Origin: Sporomusa sp. KB1
GTDB lineage: Bacteria; Bacillota; Negativicutes; Sporomusales; Sporomusaceae
Length of the DNA: 64,000 nucleotides
Assembly: GCF_007830295.1 (NCBI RefSeq)
Contig: NZ_VLKC01000002.1
Coordinates: forward strand, 3,155,724 to 3,219,723
Reading direction: 5' to 3'
Shown: piece by piece, positions 35,838 through 44,599 of the stretch
Numbering within the stretch: the stretch's first letter is position 1
Layout of the letters: every line of letters starts with the position of its first letter
The notes under the pieces: generated by a model
The model's database searches: none
What the model was told of the DNA's origin: nothing
Seen by the model: only the letters and a program-made list of their open reading frames with translations
Made by a program: the position numbers and the translations under genes

Positions 35838-35870
35838 AAAATGGTTATATGAAAAAAGGATGGAAGCGAA

Positions 35871-36758
35871 GGGACGGTTCTAGTGTTTCCTAGCTTTTGA
35901 TGGAAGCGAAGGGACGGTTCTAGTGTTTCCTAGCTTTTTATGATATGATAAGAGGAAAAGCGTTAAAGTAGGTGAGTAAAATGCCGCGAATTGCCCGGAA
36001 GAAAAGTAATAGCGGAATATATCATATAATGCTACGAGGAATAAACAGACAAATTATATTTGAGGATGATGAAGATAGAGTTAAGTTTATTGATACTTTA
36101 AAACATTATAAGCAGAAATGTGGATTTAACATTTTTGCCTATTGCCTTATGGATAATCATGTTCACCTTATTATAAAAGTGAATAACGAGTCGTTGGAAA
36201 GCATAATGAAACGAATAGGAGTAAGCTATGTTTATTGGTATAATTGGAAATACAAACGGTCTGGTCATTTATTTCAAGATAGATACAAAAGTGAAGTAAT
36301 TGAAGATGATAGTTATTTATTGTCAGTAGTACGATACATACACCAAAACCCTATCAGAGCAAATATCATGCCTATTATAGGCGAGTATCCATGGAGTAGT
36401 TATGGCGAATATATAGGGCATCCTCGCATAGTGGATGCAACTTTTGTTCTTGAGATATTTTCGCAAGACATTGAAAAGGCAAAAGAAATATTTGTGGATT
36501 TCATGGATGAGCAAGGAGCAAATTTTTTTGAAATAAAGAACAAACCCAGATTAACGGATGAAGAGGCAAAACAAATTGTGAAGCAAGTGTTGGGCAATAT
36601 AGAGACTAGAGACTTGCAAACTATGGAAAAAACAAAAAGAGATGGATATTTAAGACAGCTTAAAGCAAGTGAAGGAGTATCAATCAGACAAATAGCGCGA
36701 ATAAGTGGACTTACATTTAACATTGTGGTTAAAGCTTAGGAAACAGTAGAACCGTCCC
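35871..36758 (+). mobile_element. Intact RAYT element with inverted ends and a duplicated left end
   Basis: Left end GGGACGGTTCTAGTGTTTCC (35871 and again 35911, a 40-base tandem duplication) is the inverted match of the right end TAGGAAACAGTAGAACCGTCCC (to 36758), about 27 bases with two differences. Between them lies one Y1-type transposase gene. Partial copies of the same element lie at 31.06, 38.19, 39.53, 47.16 and 50.14 kb. Confidence 0.85.
35981..36739 (+). CDS. REP-associated tyrosine transposase (RAYT, Y1/IS200-like)
   Basis: 252 residues from the ATG at 35981 (weak GGTG upstream). Y1 HUH domain: MPRIARKKSNSGIYHIMLRG, the metal-binding HUH in CLMDNHVHLIIKV, and the catalytic Tyr region in SVVRYIHQNPIRANI. 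A C-terminal helix-turn-helix (LKASEGVSIRQIARISGLTF) is typical of RAYTs, which are domesticated relatives of IS200/IS605 enzymes that act on short palindromic REP sequences. The gene is intact, unlike its five relics in this window. Its element ends share the GGGACG core and flanking GAAGC with the 109-bp repeats. Confidence 0.9.
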   Translation: MPRIARKKSNSGIYHIMLRGINRQIIFEDDEDRVKFIDTLKHYKQKCGFNIFAYCLMDNHVHLIIKVNNESLESIMKRIGVSYVYWYNWKYKRSGHLFQDRYKSEVIEDDSYLLSVVRYIHQNPIRANIMPIIGEYPWSSYGEYIGHPRIVDATFVLEIFSQDIEKAKEIFVDFMDEQGANFFEIKNKPRLTDEEAKQIVKQVLGNIETRDLQTMEKTKRDGYLRQLKASEGVSIRQIARISGLTFNIVVKA

Positions 36759-36886
36759 CTTGTATCTTAGAAGAGCAGACCACGCACTGTATCAAGGGAA
36801 AAGAACGGGGAGAAATAGGGTGGTTTCCGCTTAAATTTCTATAGTCAAATTATATGTTATTGTGTAACCGGCTCATATTTTTTCGT

Positions 36887-36968
36887 GAGAAGCAGGGGGA
36901 CGCAAAATCTGCTGCGCAACAACACTTGATTTTATGCTTTCTGGAGGGGGATCGAGGTCTGGCACAAC
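36887..36968 (+). repeat. 109-bp repeat, left fragment (copy 6)
   Basis: GAGAAGCAGGGGGACGCAAA through GAGGTCTGGCACAAC, then homology stops. About 82 bases; the right arm is missing. Confidence 0.85.
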
Positions 36969-37163
36969 GTAACCGCCCTGCTGAGTGATGGTAATCTTTT
37001 TTGCGCGATATGCCTTGTCAAATTAACGAGACGATACCACCGTCCCCTGTCTATTATGCTTTACACAGAATTATAGTACGGGTGATTTAGGGGTATGGCA
37101 ACATAGCCGTCAAGCTAAACCATAGATACTTGCGCATCATGAGGTGCGCTTCTAATCGACTGC

Positions 37164-37203
37164 GCTTCCGCGAGAAGCGAAATGAGCGTCCCCCACGCTT
37201 CTA
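37164..37203 (-). repeat. 109-bp repeat, inverted left-arm fragment (copy 7)
   Basis: On the minus strand the sequence begins GAAGCGTGGGGGACGCTCAT and continues TTCGCTTC, matching the left arm of the element. It is the only copy found in the opposite orientation. Confidence 0.55.
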
Positions 37204-37342
37204 GATGACAGTGTCTTTTATCGTGGTCGTAGTAAAAGTTTATTGAATAGGATTCCTATTTCAATCAAACTGCCTAAATTTGAAAACATCCTAAAGCCGC
37301 AATTGTCAAGTACGAAAGTTGAGTATAAGGAGATACAATATA

Positions 37343-38101
37343 ATGTATAAGAATCGTCTAAAAGAAAAGATGCAAAGGTGCGAGCCTGTATCAGGATGTA
37401 TGATCCAAGGATTTTTCCCAGCATTTGTTGAGATATGCGGTCTTGCCGGATTTGATTTTATCTTTATTGATGCGGAGCATGGATCGCTCTCAGCAAGCCA
37501 GTGCGAGGAACTTGTTAGGGCAGCAGAGGTTCGTAAAACAGTTCCATTAGTTAGGGTGCCTAATTCTGAGCCAGATACCATTCTGCGCTTTATGGATATT
37601 GGGGCTATGGGTATCATACTACCGGGGATTTCTACTAAGGTAGAAGCTGAGCAGGCGGTTCGCGCAGTAAAATATTATCCACAGGGAATCCGGGGACTTA
37701 ATGCGGTAAGGGCATCTGATTATGGAATGACAAAACCGCTATCAGAGTATGTGGTTGATGCAAATCAAGAAACAGTTGTTCTTGCGATTGTTGAAAATAT
37801 TGCCGCCGTAGAGAATATGGCTTCTATCCTTTCTGTTGAGGGCATTGATGGAGCTATTCTTGGTACTTCGGATCTTTCTCAATCACTTGGGGTCCCTGGT
37901 CAAGGGCAGCATCCGAAAGTACAAGAGGCATATCATAAGTTTATAAAAGAAGGTTTAAAAACAGGCAAATCTATAGGTACTGTGGTAAGAGCAGGAGATA
38001 CGGTGCACGGATATCTTGAGGCTGGTTTGTCAATATTGATAACGAGTGCATATTCTCTTTTTGGAAATGAAGCCAAACGTTTTGTAGGTCAATTTAAATA
38101 G
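37343..38101 (+). CDS. HpcH/HpaI-type class II aldolase
   Basis: 252 residues, ATG at 37343 after AAGGAG. TIM-barrel enzyme of the 2-keto-3-deoxy-glucarate / 4-hydroxy-2-oxovalerate aldolase family: FIFIDAEHGSLS, IILPGISTKVEAEQAVRAVKY with the Arg/Lys region, and GTSDLSQSLGVPGQ near the C-terminus. It performs metal-dependent cleavage or formation of 2-keto acids with pyruvate or a similar donor. No sugar-acid pathway genes adjoin it, so the physiological substrate is open. Confidence 0.88.
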   Translation: MYKNRLKEKMQRCEPVSGCMIQGFFPAFVEICGLAGFDFIFIDAEHGSLSASQCEELVRAAEVRKTVPLVRVPNSEPDTILRFMDIGAMGIILPGISTKVEAEQAVRAVKYYPQGIRGLNAVRASDYGMTKPLSEYVVDANQETVVLAIVENIAAVENMASILSVEGIDGAILGTSDLSQSLGVPGQGQHPKVQEAYHKFIKEGLKTGKSIGTVVRAGDTVHGYLEAGLSILITSAYSLFGNEAKRFVGQFK

Positions 38102-38185
38102 GGCAGAGGACACAATGGGACGGTTATCGCTATTTTCATCATCCTCAAATATAATTTATCTGTTTATTCCTCGTAGCATTATATG

Positions 38186-38369
38186 ACCATGGAGTAGTTA
38201 TTGCGAATATATAGGGCATCCTCGCATAGTGGATACTACTTTTGTTCTTGAGATATTTTCACAAGACATTGAAAATGCAAAAGAAATATTTGTGGATTTT
38301 ATGGAGTGAACTTACATTTAACATTGTGGTTAAAGCCTAGGAAGCAGCAGAACCGTCCCCTTGTATCCC
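38186..38369 (+). pseudogene. RAYT element relic with internal deletion
   Basis: CCATGGAGTAGTTATTGCGA to GTGGATTTTATGGA matches the middle of the RAYT gene. It then jumps to GTGAACTTACATTTAACATT and the right end GAACCGTCCCC. About 300 bases of the gene are missing. The rest of the gap to 38587 has no recognised feature. Confidence 0.8.
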
Positions 38370-38587
38370 CCAGTTAAGCTTTATGACATTGGTCTGACGT
38401 CCCCTGGTGGTCACCAACAAGTCATTCACCGGCAAGAATATCCGTCAGCTATTGATACTTATTTTTTACCAATGATTGAAACGCCAATTGCAATGAAAAT
38501 ATGGCTATTGATAGTGAGGATTATTGTTTGATGCTATTACCAGAGGAATATTAAGGATAACCTTTGTCAATGGTTTGACATGAGAGG

Positions 38588-39271
38588 TTATTTTAAAGAA
38601 AGCGACAAAAAATTATTAATTGAATGAATGAGTATGCAAGCTCCTAATGAATTGGATTTTTTTAAAACGTAGCCTACTATTAATCCGAAGAAGAAAATGC
38701 CGACAATATCGAGATTTAAAAAAGTAAACTTTCCGTGATGAATCCACCCTGGGAAATGTATGAACAAGAATAGCAAAGCAGTAATAAAGTTTGCTTTCCA
38801 GAATGATAATAATGTGCCTAATTTTTGTAGAATAAAGCCTCTAAATAATATTTCTTCGGTAAAGCCAACCAGTATGATTCCATTAACCCAATTATTTATA
38901 TTTAAAATTGGATGAAAGCCCAGGGGCTTTATAAGAAGATATTGTTGAACTAATCCCATAAGTAAATAGAAACAGCTTACGATTAGTACGTATTTTAAAG
39001 CAATTTTTATATTGCCTGTTAATCTTAAAAAAATTAGAGGATTAATATTATCGTGATGTTTTAAATATAGTAAAACGGGCAACGTCCAAATTGTTAATTT
39101 TGCTGGGCCTAAACTTAAAATTTTAAATAACAATGGATAATGTTGTCCCAAGAAATCTTGACCAACAAGGACATATAAAGACCAAACTGTGAAAAATGCA
39201 ATAATATAAATTGCGATGTTGAAAGTTTCTTTTTTGGGTTTAAATCCTGCAAGCTGTAATGAAGTTTGCAT
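38588..39271 (-). CDS. CPBP-family intramembrane protease (CAAX protease-like)
   Basis: 227 residues, ATG after AAAGGAGG. About six to seven membrane helices. The ABI/CPBP motifs are present: GFTEEILFRGFILQ (EExxxR), FLFIHFP with the metal His, and ILIHSINNFL. These membrane-embedded glutamic proteases may process peptides, sometimes bacteriocins or immunity-related substrates. It lies 0.8 kb from the Ser-Cys repeat protein gene, but on the other strand with repeats between, so a link is speculative. Confidence 0.87.
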   Translation of the reverse strand: MQTSLQLAGFKPKKETFNIAIYIIAFFTVWSLYVLVGQDFLGQHYPLLFKILSLGPAKLTIWTLPVLLYLKHHDNINPLIFLRLTGNIKIALKYVLIVSCFYLLMGLVQQYLLIKPLGFHPILNINNWVNGIILVGFTEEILFRGFILQKLGTLLSFWKANFITALLFLFIHFPGWIHHGKFTFLNLDIVGIFFFGLIVGYVLKKSNSLGACILIHSINNFLSLSLK

Positions 39272-39421
39272 GTCTCAATCCTCCTTTTGTATAACAATCT
39301 TATAATACCATAAAAAGTAAAATAAGAAACTTTGTCAGTAATTTGACGGAAGTTATTTTTTTTGTATGAATATGCAAATCAGCCGTTTACGCAGTGTGAG
39401 CAAGAGGATACGATTAAGAAA

Positions 39422-39530
39422 GAAGCAAGGGGACGCAAAATCTGCTTCGCACAACACTCGATTTTATACTTCTGGAGGGGGATCAGGGTCTGGCACAACA
39501 GAAGCAAAGTGTACGTCCCTGCGCTTCTTC
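39422..39530 (+). repeat. 109-bp palindromic repeat, copy 8
   Basis: GAAGCAAGGGGACG to CGTCCCTGCGCTTC. Full length; the right end has TGCGC like the fragment at 23.8 kb, so these two may be a subfamily. A RAYT relic starts three bases later. Confidence 0.9.
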
Positions 39531-39532
39531 TG

Positions 39533-39664
39533 GAAAAAACAAAAAGAGATGAATATTTAAGACAGCTTAAGCAAGTAAAGGAGTATCAATCAGACAAATA
39601 GCGCGAATAAGTGGACGTACATTTAACATTGTGGTTAAGGCCTAAGAAACAGTAGAACCGTCCC
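39533..39664 (+). pseudogene. RAYT element relic, 3' end
   Basis: AAAACAAAAAGAGATGAATA through ATTTAACATTGTGGTTAAGG to AGAACCGTCCCC matches the last 120 bases of the RAYT gene and its right end, with one base deleted near 39575. It directly adjoins copy 8 of the 109-bp repeat. Confidence 0.8.
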
Positions 39665-39734
39665 CTTGTATCTTTAAATTATTTCGCACTTATGGTGGGA
39701 TAAACCTGCTGATTTCGACTTTTCAGTGGTTTCT

Positions 39735-39755
39735 GTACGTCCCGGTGCTTCTTTT
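39735..39755 (+). repeat. Right-end fragment of the 109-bp repeat
   Basis: TGTACGTCCCGGTGCTTCTT is identical to the right end of the full copies; nothing upstream matches. Confidence 0.6.
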
Positions 39756-39771
39756 AATATTAAGAATCGAA

Positions 39772-39810
39772 AGTTAAGCTTCTGAGATCAGAGGCTTGAC
39801 TCTTTTTTTA
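39772..39810 (+). terminator. Hairpin with T-run
   Basis: AGTTAAGCTTCTG pairs with AGAGGCTTGACT around GATC, followed by seven T. No intact gene precedes it on the plus strand, so it may belong to a lost gene or shield the Ser-Cys gene from read-through. Confidence 0.6.
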
Positions 39811-40080
39811 TTTTTCAGGACTGAATTCTATCGGACATTAACGAACGAGAGCTATCTTGCCAGCGCCACAGCTTATTTTAAAATGTCTATTAACGGTATA
39901 GTCTTCTGAAGAGGCGAGGTGATCATGGATATAGACATAGGGGAAGTATCGGTATATGTTTTTGTTTACAGCGGTTGACCTTCTAGCCGAAATACCACCG
40001 TTAAACAATGTAACACCTGACATAGCATTATCATATTATGTTAATAGGTTACCTGAATTTTATATGGAGGTGATTGGCTA

Positions 40081-40620
<540 letters not shown>

Positions 40621-40679
40621 TGTCAATCCGATAAAATGTTGCGCCGACAAGGTGTAATGTCGGTCCTCTAAAGGAAAAG

Positions 40680-40710
40680 CACAAGCCAAAGCATACAGCT
40701 TTGGCTTGTG
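40680..40710. terminator. Bidirectional terminator between the Ser-Cys gene and ycaO
   Basis: CACAAGCCAAAGC (40680-40692) pairs perfectly with GCTTTGGCTTGTG (40698-40710), a 13-bp stem with a 5-base loop. T-rich sequence follows on the plus side and a short T-run on the minus side. It isolates two convergent transcription units. Confidence 0.85.
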
Positions 40711-40713
40711 TAT

Positions 40714-42531
40714 TTACATCAGCTTCTTGAGATCGGTTTGATCTATTCCGCTGGCAGCGTACCGCTCCTTGAGGATTTTATAGACCCGCTCCATTGGCGG
40801 ATAGAGACACTGACTGGAAAATTGGCAGTTCTCGCAATTCCAGCAGTTTAATTGTCCTTGGTAATTAATGATTTTCGCTGGCGAGTTGAATTCAGCCACA
40901 ACCCCCTGGATTACCTCCATCGGATAGAACACGCCTAGTGTGCTCAAGGCGTCCTTTTCCGCAAGCCCTTTAATCTTGGTCGCCAGAAAATCCCGTACGC
41001 ACTTATAATAAGTTATTACTTGGCGTTGCGGATTAGCGTGTTGGGTATAACCCCAAAATTTTGTGAAGCTCTCATAGGCTTTATTGGTATCGCCTTTCCA
41101 GTAGTTAAGGGCAGTGACAAATAAGTCGGCATTGCTGTAATACCACGGAAACGCTTTACCGCGTACCGGCAGATTGATTAAATCCATGACCGAAGCTTCA
41201 GGCGAATAGTTCATGTTTTGCAAAAAGCCGATGATCGTGGCGGCACCGGCGTCGTCGAGGCAGTCGATGTTCCTGACAAGTCTTTTGAAGGTATTGAAAG
41301 CAGCATAATTGGTAATAGGCTTTAGGTCATCAAATTCCTCGATTTCACTCAAGCCGGGAACGATTATATGAAAACTCGGAAAGCCCAGGAACGAAACATC
41401 ACGTACATATATCTCGCAACCTAGTTGAGCCATCAGGGTGACCATATAAGCCAGCATTTCTTTGTTTGTGGCTATCGCGGTTTCTTCGAATTCCTTGAAC
41501 TGATAACTGAAGTTATGACTGAAAAATTCCGTAGGATAAAGCCCCGAGCCGGTCACCAGTATACCCATGTAGTTTTCTGGATCGTCCGTCGGGCTGCAGA
41601 AGCAAAACTCCTTAACCCCCATCATCCATTTTATATCCTGTCCCTGAAGAAGTTCGGTCAATGTCCGCTCTGCGGCAATTTCAAATTTAGGATGAGCGCC
41701 AAATTTCACAAAATAACTCTGATCATTCTTATTTACCAGGATAACCCCGACAACCGGCAATTTTTGTCCCAGCGAGCAGTCTTTGAGGATAACTTCAAAG
41801 TTGCCGCTTTTTTCAAGCTCGGCAATCATCGCCTCAATCTCGGGAAATTTCATGATATAACTCCGCGGGATAGTAGGCGGTACTATTCTCTCCCTAAGGA
41901 TTTTCTTGTTGGCGTAGCGCTCCATGATTTCAGATATTCCCTGCACCAAAGCCTCTTCAGGCGAATTGCCGGCGCACATGCCGTTCGACATATACATCAT
42001 CGAGGCCATTTTTATCGGGATATGGGAAATACGCTGACTGTTAAGATTGCAATAAGGTAGAGCAATAAAATCGGCGGATACTTTCTCATAAGACATTGTC
42101 TGCCAATTTGCCAAAAGTTCCCGTTTATCCAGTGAAGGGTTGACTCTGGATAATTGGGTTTTGATCCAATCTTCTTCACTGGCGAGGAACTCATCGATAC
42201 TCATCGGTTTCTCGTCAGGGGCGTAATAAAAGCCTAGGTAGTCCATGCTCTGGGGCTTTAAATCCAAACTTAATCTGTAGTAGCAGAGATTTTGCAGGCG
42301 TTCCATCATCTCGCCGTAGGCGCTGGCCAGGGCGAATTCGACCGAAGTACCTTTTCCATTGGTCAGCAGATCGGTATTGTCGATCATCACGCTCACCGAG
42401 TAAAAACCATTTACCGAATTTTTCCATGAGGTTTCTACCGTTAGAAGGCCCATCTCACCAAGAATATCTCTTATTCTGTTAATAGTTTTGATGGGCATTT
42501 CATCTTTGTATTTCATATCAGTTGAGTCCAT
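40714..42531 (-). CDS. ycaO: YcaO-domain protein with C-terminal cysteine cluster
   Basis: 605 residues, ATG after GAGGTG. The N-terminal two thirds align with the E. coli YcaO type: LLTNGKGTSVEFALASAYGEMMERL (57-79, with ATP/Mg Glu residues), SNGMCAGNSPEEALVQGISEIMERY (182-206) and FGAHPKFEIAAERTLTELLQG. YcaO enzymes use ATP to activate amide bonds, forming azolines or thioamides in peptides, or acting in RimO-linked ribosomal protein modification for the E. coli type. After the YcaO part is a helical region. Near the C-terminus comes C563-x2-C566-x2-C569-x5-C575 (NCWNCENCQFSSQC), which I do not know from E. coli YcaO and which may bind a metal. No E1-like partner, dehydrogenase or exporter gene adjoins. 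The convergent Ser-Cys repeat protein is the obvious candidate substrate, but this is inference. Confidence 0.9.
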   Translation of the reverse strand: MDSTDMKYKDEMPIKTINRIRDILGEMGLLTVETSWKNSVNGFYSVSVMIDNTDLLTNGKGTSVEFALASAYGEMMERLQNLCYYRLSLDLKPQSMDYLGFYYAPDEKPMSIDEFLASEEDWIKTQLSRVNPSLDKRELLANWQTMSYEKVSADFIALPYCNLNSQRISHIPIKMASMMYMSNGMCAGNSPEEALVQGISEIMERYANKKILRERIVPPTIPRSYIMKFPEIEAMIAELEKSGNFEVILKDCSLGQKLPVVGVILVNKNDQSYFVKFGAHPKFEIAAERTLTELLQGQDIKWMMGVKEFCFCSPTDDPENYMGILVTGSGLYPTEFFSHNFSYQFKEFEETAIATNKEMLAYMVTLMAQLGCEIYVRDVSFLGFPSFHIIVPGLSEIEEFDDLKPITNYAAFNTFKRLVRNIDCLDDAGAATIIGFLQNMNYSPEASVMDLINLPVRGKAFPWYYSNADLFVTALNYWKGDTNKAYESFTKFWGYTQHANPQRQVITYYKCVRDFLATKIKGLAEKDALSTLGVFYPMEVIQGVVAEFNSPAKIINYQGQLNCWNCENCQFSSQCLYPPMERVYKILKERYAASGIDQTDLKKLM

Positions 42532-42648
42532 GCATTACACCTCGCACCCATAACATTTTACGCTGAAGGAAAATTAACATGTTGAATTTCCAGTTCTTTT
42601 TTAATATATGACCATGAATCATGGTTTGTGATTGTGAGGAACCATGGC

Positions 42649-42776
42649 TTTAGCACCAACAAAAAGATGTTACTGTCATGCTCGAACACATGAATACTAA
42701 AATTGGATTGTCAGCACTTAGTCGGACTGTTTTTATAAAGGCTGTTGCCGAATTTGAACGGGTGTTAAGTAATTGA
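42649..42776 (+). pseudogene. Coding-like fragment, parent unknown
   Basis: After a stop the frame reads HQQKDVTVMLEHMNTKIGLS then ALSRTVFIKAVAEFERVLSN and stops. It is protein-like but has no start codon or ribosome site. It may be the 3' end of a lost gene. The rest of the 42.5-43.05 kb gap holds a copy of the 109-bp repeat. Confidence 0.3.
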
Positions 42777-42867
42777 GCGAACCATGAGAATCCGGATATT
42801 ATTAAACCAGTCAATATACCGGGCTAGTTCATGGCGCAAATGCGTTAAGCTATCAAGATTTTTTCCA

Positions 42868-42976
42868 GAAGCAAGGGGACGCAAAATCTGCTTCGCAACA
42901 ATACTTGATTTTATGCTTCTGGAGGGGGCCCGGGGTCTGGCACAACAGAAGCAAAGTGTACGTCCCGGTGCTTCTT
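42868..42976 (+). repeat. 109-bp palindromic repeat, copy 9
   Basis: Full length, GAAGCAAGGGGACG to CGTCCCGGTGCTTC, almost the consensus sequence. Confidence 0.9.
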
Positions 42977-43053
42977 TTAAAGAAACATTATAGATGGCTT
43001 GATATTGTATTGAATTATAGCTGATTTATCTGATGTATTTTTCTGAACTTATA

Positions 43054-43099
43054 TTGACTGATTATTACAATGAGATATAATATAATTGTCAGGACAACT
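43054..43099 (+). promoter_or_regulatory. marR promoter with MarR-type operator
   Basis: TTGACT (43054-43059), a 16-base spacer and TATAAT (43076-43081). Immediately downstream lies AATTGTCAGGACAACT (43084-43099), containing TTGTC-N2-GACAA. The same palindrome recurs after the gene, supporting it as the binding site of the encoded regulator. Confidence 0.75.
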
Positions 43100-43114
43100 A
43101 TGGTGGTGATATAA

Positions 43115-43540
43115 ATAAATTTTAAATTAGATGATTCATTAGGGTTTATTCTAAGTAAAGTTAATACAAAATTAAAAAATGAATTGTTTCAACGATTTAA
43201 AGAAAATAATGTGACTCCAGAGCAATGGGCGGTATTAAACTGTTTATGGGAACAAGAAGGTATTACCCCTAAAGAGTTGTCAGATTTGACTTTTAAAGAT
43301 AAACCGAACACGAATCGCATTCTGGAAAAGTTAATAATAAAAGGTTTAGTTGTTCGAAAATCTCATCCAGAGGATAAGAGAGCTTTTCAAATATTTTTGA
43401 CTGACAGCGGGTGGGCATTGCGGGAACAATTAATTCCCAAAGCTAAAGAATTATTAGATAAAGCAACAACAGGGATAGAAGAACATAAAGTGACAGAATT
43501 AAAAAATATGTTAAATCAAATTTACGATAATATTAAATAG
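43115..43540 (+). CDS. MarR-family regulator, apparent ATA start
   Basis: The winged-helix MarR fold is clear: VTPEQWAVLNCLWEQEGITP, LSDLTFKDKPNTNRILEKLI and VVRKSHPEDKRAFQIFLTD (wing). Homology extends upstream of the first ATG/GTG/TTG candidate (TTG at 43184) through NFKLDDSLGFILSKVNTKLK, and a stop lies just before an ATA codon at 43115 that has GGTGGTGAT in ribosome-site position. Either ATA is the start, giving 141 residues, or translation starts at an internal codon and loses helix 1. Probably autorepressed, and it likely controls the DUF169 gene through the second operator. Confidence 0.8.
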   Translation: MNFKLDDSLGFILSKVNTKLKNELFQRFKENNVTPEQWAVLNCLWEQEGITPKELSDLTFKDKPNTNRILEKLIIKGLVVRKSHPEDKRAFQIFLTDSGWALREQLIPKAKELLDKATTGIEEHKVTELKNMLNQIYDNIK

Positions 43541-43550
43541 GTGTTTTTTT

Positions 43551-43586
43551 TTGCAATTGCAGTTGTCATGACAACTACAATTGCAA
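43551..43586. promoter_or_regulatory. 36-base palindrome containing a MarR-type operator
   Basis: A near-perfect palindrome centred on TTGTCATGACAA (43563-43574); flanks TTGCAATTG and CAATTGCAA also match, leaving one mismatched pair. It contains the same TTGTC-N2-GACAA core as the marR promoter and lies between marR and the DUF169 gene. It may also act as a terminator. Confidence 0.7.
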
Positions 43587-43754
43587 ACTATTATGATGAT
43601 TATTATGTATGGATTTAATACGTTGTTTTGTTTTATTTAAAAATGTAGCTAATTAAAAGGGGGGATGTTCATAGGATTGTACTGCACAAAATAGTTCAAA
43701 TAACGTGATATATTTGGAGTCATGTTAAATTAGAAAACAAAGTGGGGGAAAAAT

Positions 43755-44495
43755 ATGGAAAGCCGTTTAGTTGAAGAATTGAGCTTGCGTTATGAACCGG
43801 TAGCTGTTTTGCTTAGCAATGAAAAACCGGAAGGGGCACTTCAGGGTAAAGAAGGGCAGTGGAGTTGTACAATTCCGCTATTTATTGCGGCGGCAAAAGG
43901 GAAAACATCAGTTTTTGAACGTAAAACTACAGGATGTCCAGGGGGTAAAGTAGGACTAGGATTTGGTCAATATCCAAATTATCCAGATGGGATTGAATAT
44001 TTTTTGTCAGTTGGTAAAAACGGTCTATTTGAAGGAGAAGGATATAAAAAAGATCCTGAGCTAGGAACAGAGTTTGTTGAGTGCTTGCCAATAACTGATA
44101 TTTCCTACCAGTACGTCATTTTTAAACCTTTGTCACAGATTGATCCTACTAAGGAACTACCTGAGTTAATTGTGTTTTATGTTAATAATGATCAGTTATC
44201 AGCACTTACAGTACTCGCAAACTATTATAGACCTGGAAATGAAAATGTAATGATACCTTTTAGCTCAGGGTGTCAGTCTGTTTTTCTTGTTCCATATGCC
44301 GAAGCACAAAAGGAAAATCCAAGAGCGGTCGTGGGTTTGACTGATATTACAGTGCGCCCCATGGTCGAAGCTGATATGCTATCATTTTCTGTTCCATACA
44401 AAATGTTTCTGGATCTGGAAGAAAGTGTAGATAGAAGTTTCTTAAAGAAACACTTATGGCACAGAGTAGCGGCGAGAATTGAAAAAAGCAAATAA
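43755..44495 (+). CDS. DUF169-family protein
   Basis: 246 residues, ATG after GGGGG. Contains the DUF169 pattern: LRYEPVAVLLSNEKPEGALQ, TTGCPGGKVGLGFGQ (Cys in a glycine-rich stretch), IPFSSGCQSVFLVPYAEAQ and LTDITVRPMVEADMLSFSVP. The two conserved Cys-containing motifs suggest ligand or cofactor binding, but the biochemical role of DUF169 is not known to me. The MarR gene and the TTGTCNNGACAA palindrome upstream suggest it is induced by the MarR ligand. Confidence 0.82.
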   Translation: MESRLVEELSLRYEPVAVLLSNEKPEGALQGKEGQWSCTIPLFIAAAKGKTSVFERKTTGCPGGKVGLGFGQYPNYPDGIEYFLSVGKNGLFEGEGYKKDPELGTEFVECLPITDISYQYVIFKPLSQIDPTKELPELIVFYVNNDQLSALTVLANYYRPGNENVMIPFSSGCQSVFLVPYAEAQKENPRAVVGLTDITVRPMVEADMLSFSVPYKMFLDLEESVDRSFLKKHLWHRVAARIEKSK

Positions 44496-44599
44496 TTTGC
44501 TATTTACCCCGTACGGAGAAGCGTATTGGTGGGCAGCGAAATGTATAGATATTAACATCAAGTCCATATATCATATTAACTATACCATTTTTATTGAGT

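Larger units (their letters stand above)
36740..37342. other. Intergenic region rich in repeat fragments
   Basis: Holds the right end of the RAYT element, a left fragment of the 109-bp repeat, a short inverted fragment of it, and GC-rich palindromic bits such as GCGCATCATGAGGTGCGC (37131-37148). It ends with the AAGGAG site of the aldolase gene. No complete gene. Confidence 0.6.

Noticed and set aside
39838-40023. 61-codon minus-strand frame upstream of the Ser-Cys gene, considered as a small gene
   Set aside because: No ribosome site, no recognised motif, and it overlaps the likely promoter/leader of the Ser-Cys gene. Left open but not called.
40714-42531. Calling the YcaO gene a TOMM cyclodehydratase outright
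   Set aside because: It resembles the E. coli YcaO type, and no E1-like/ocin-ThiF partner, dehydrogenase or exporter is next to it; only a hypothesis is justified.
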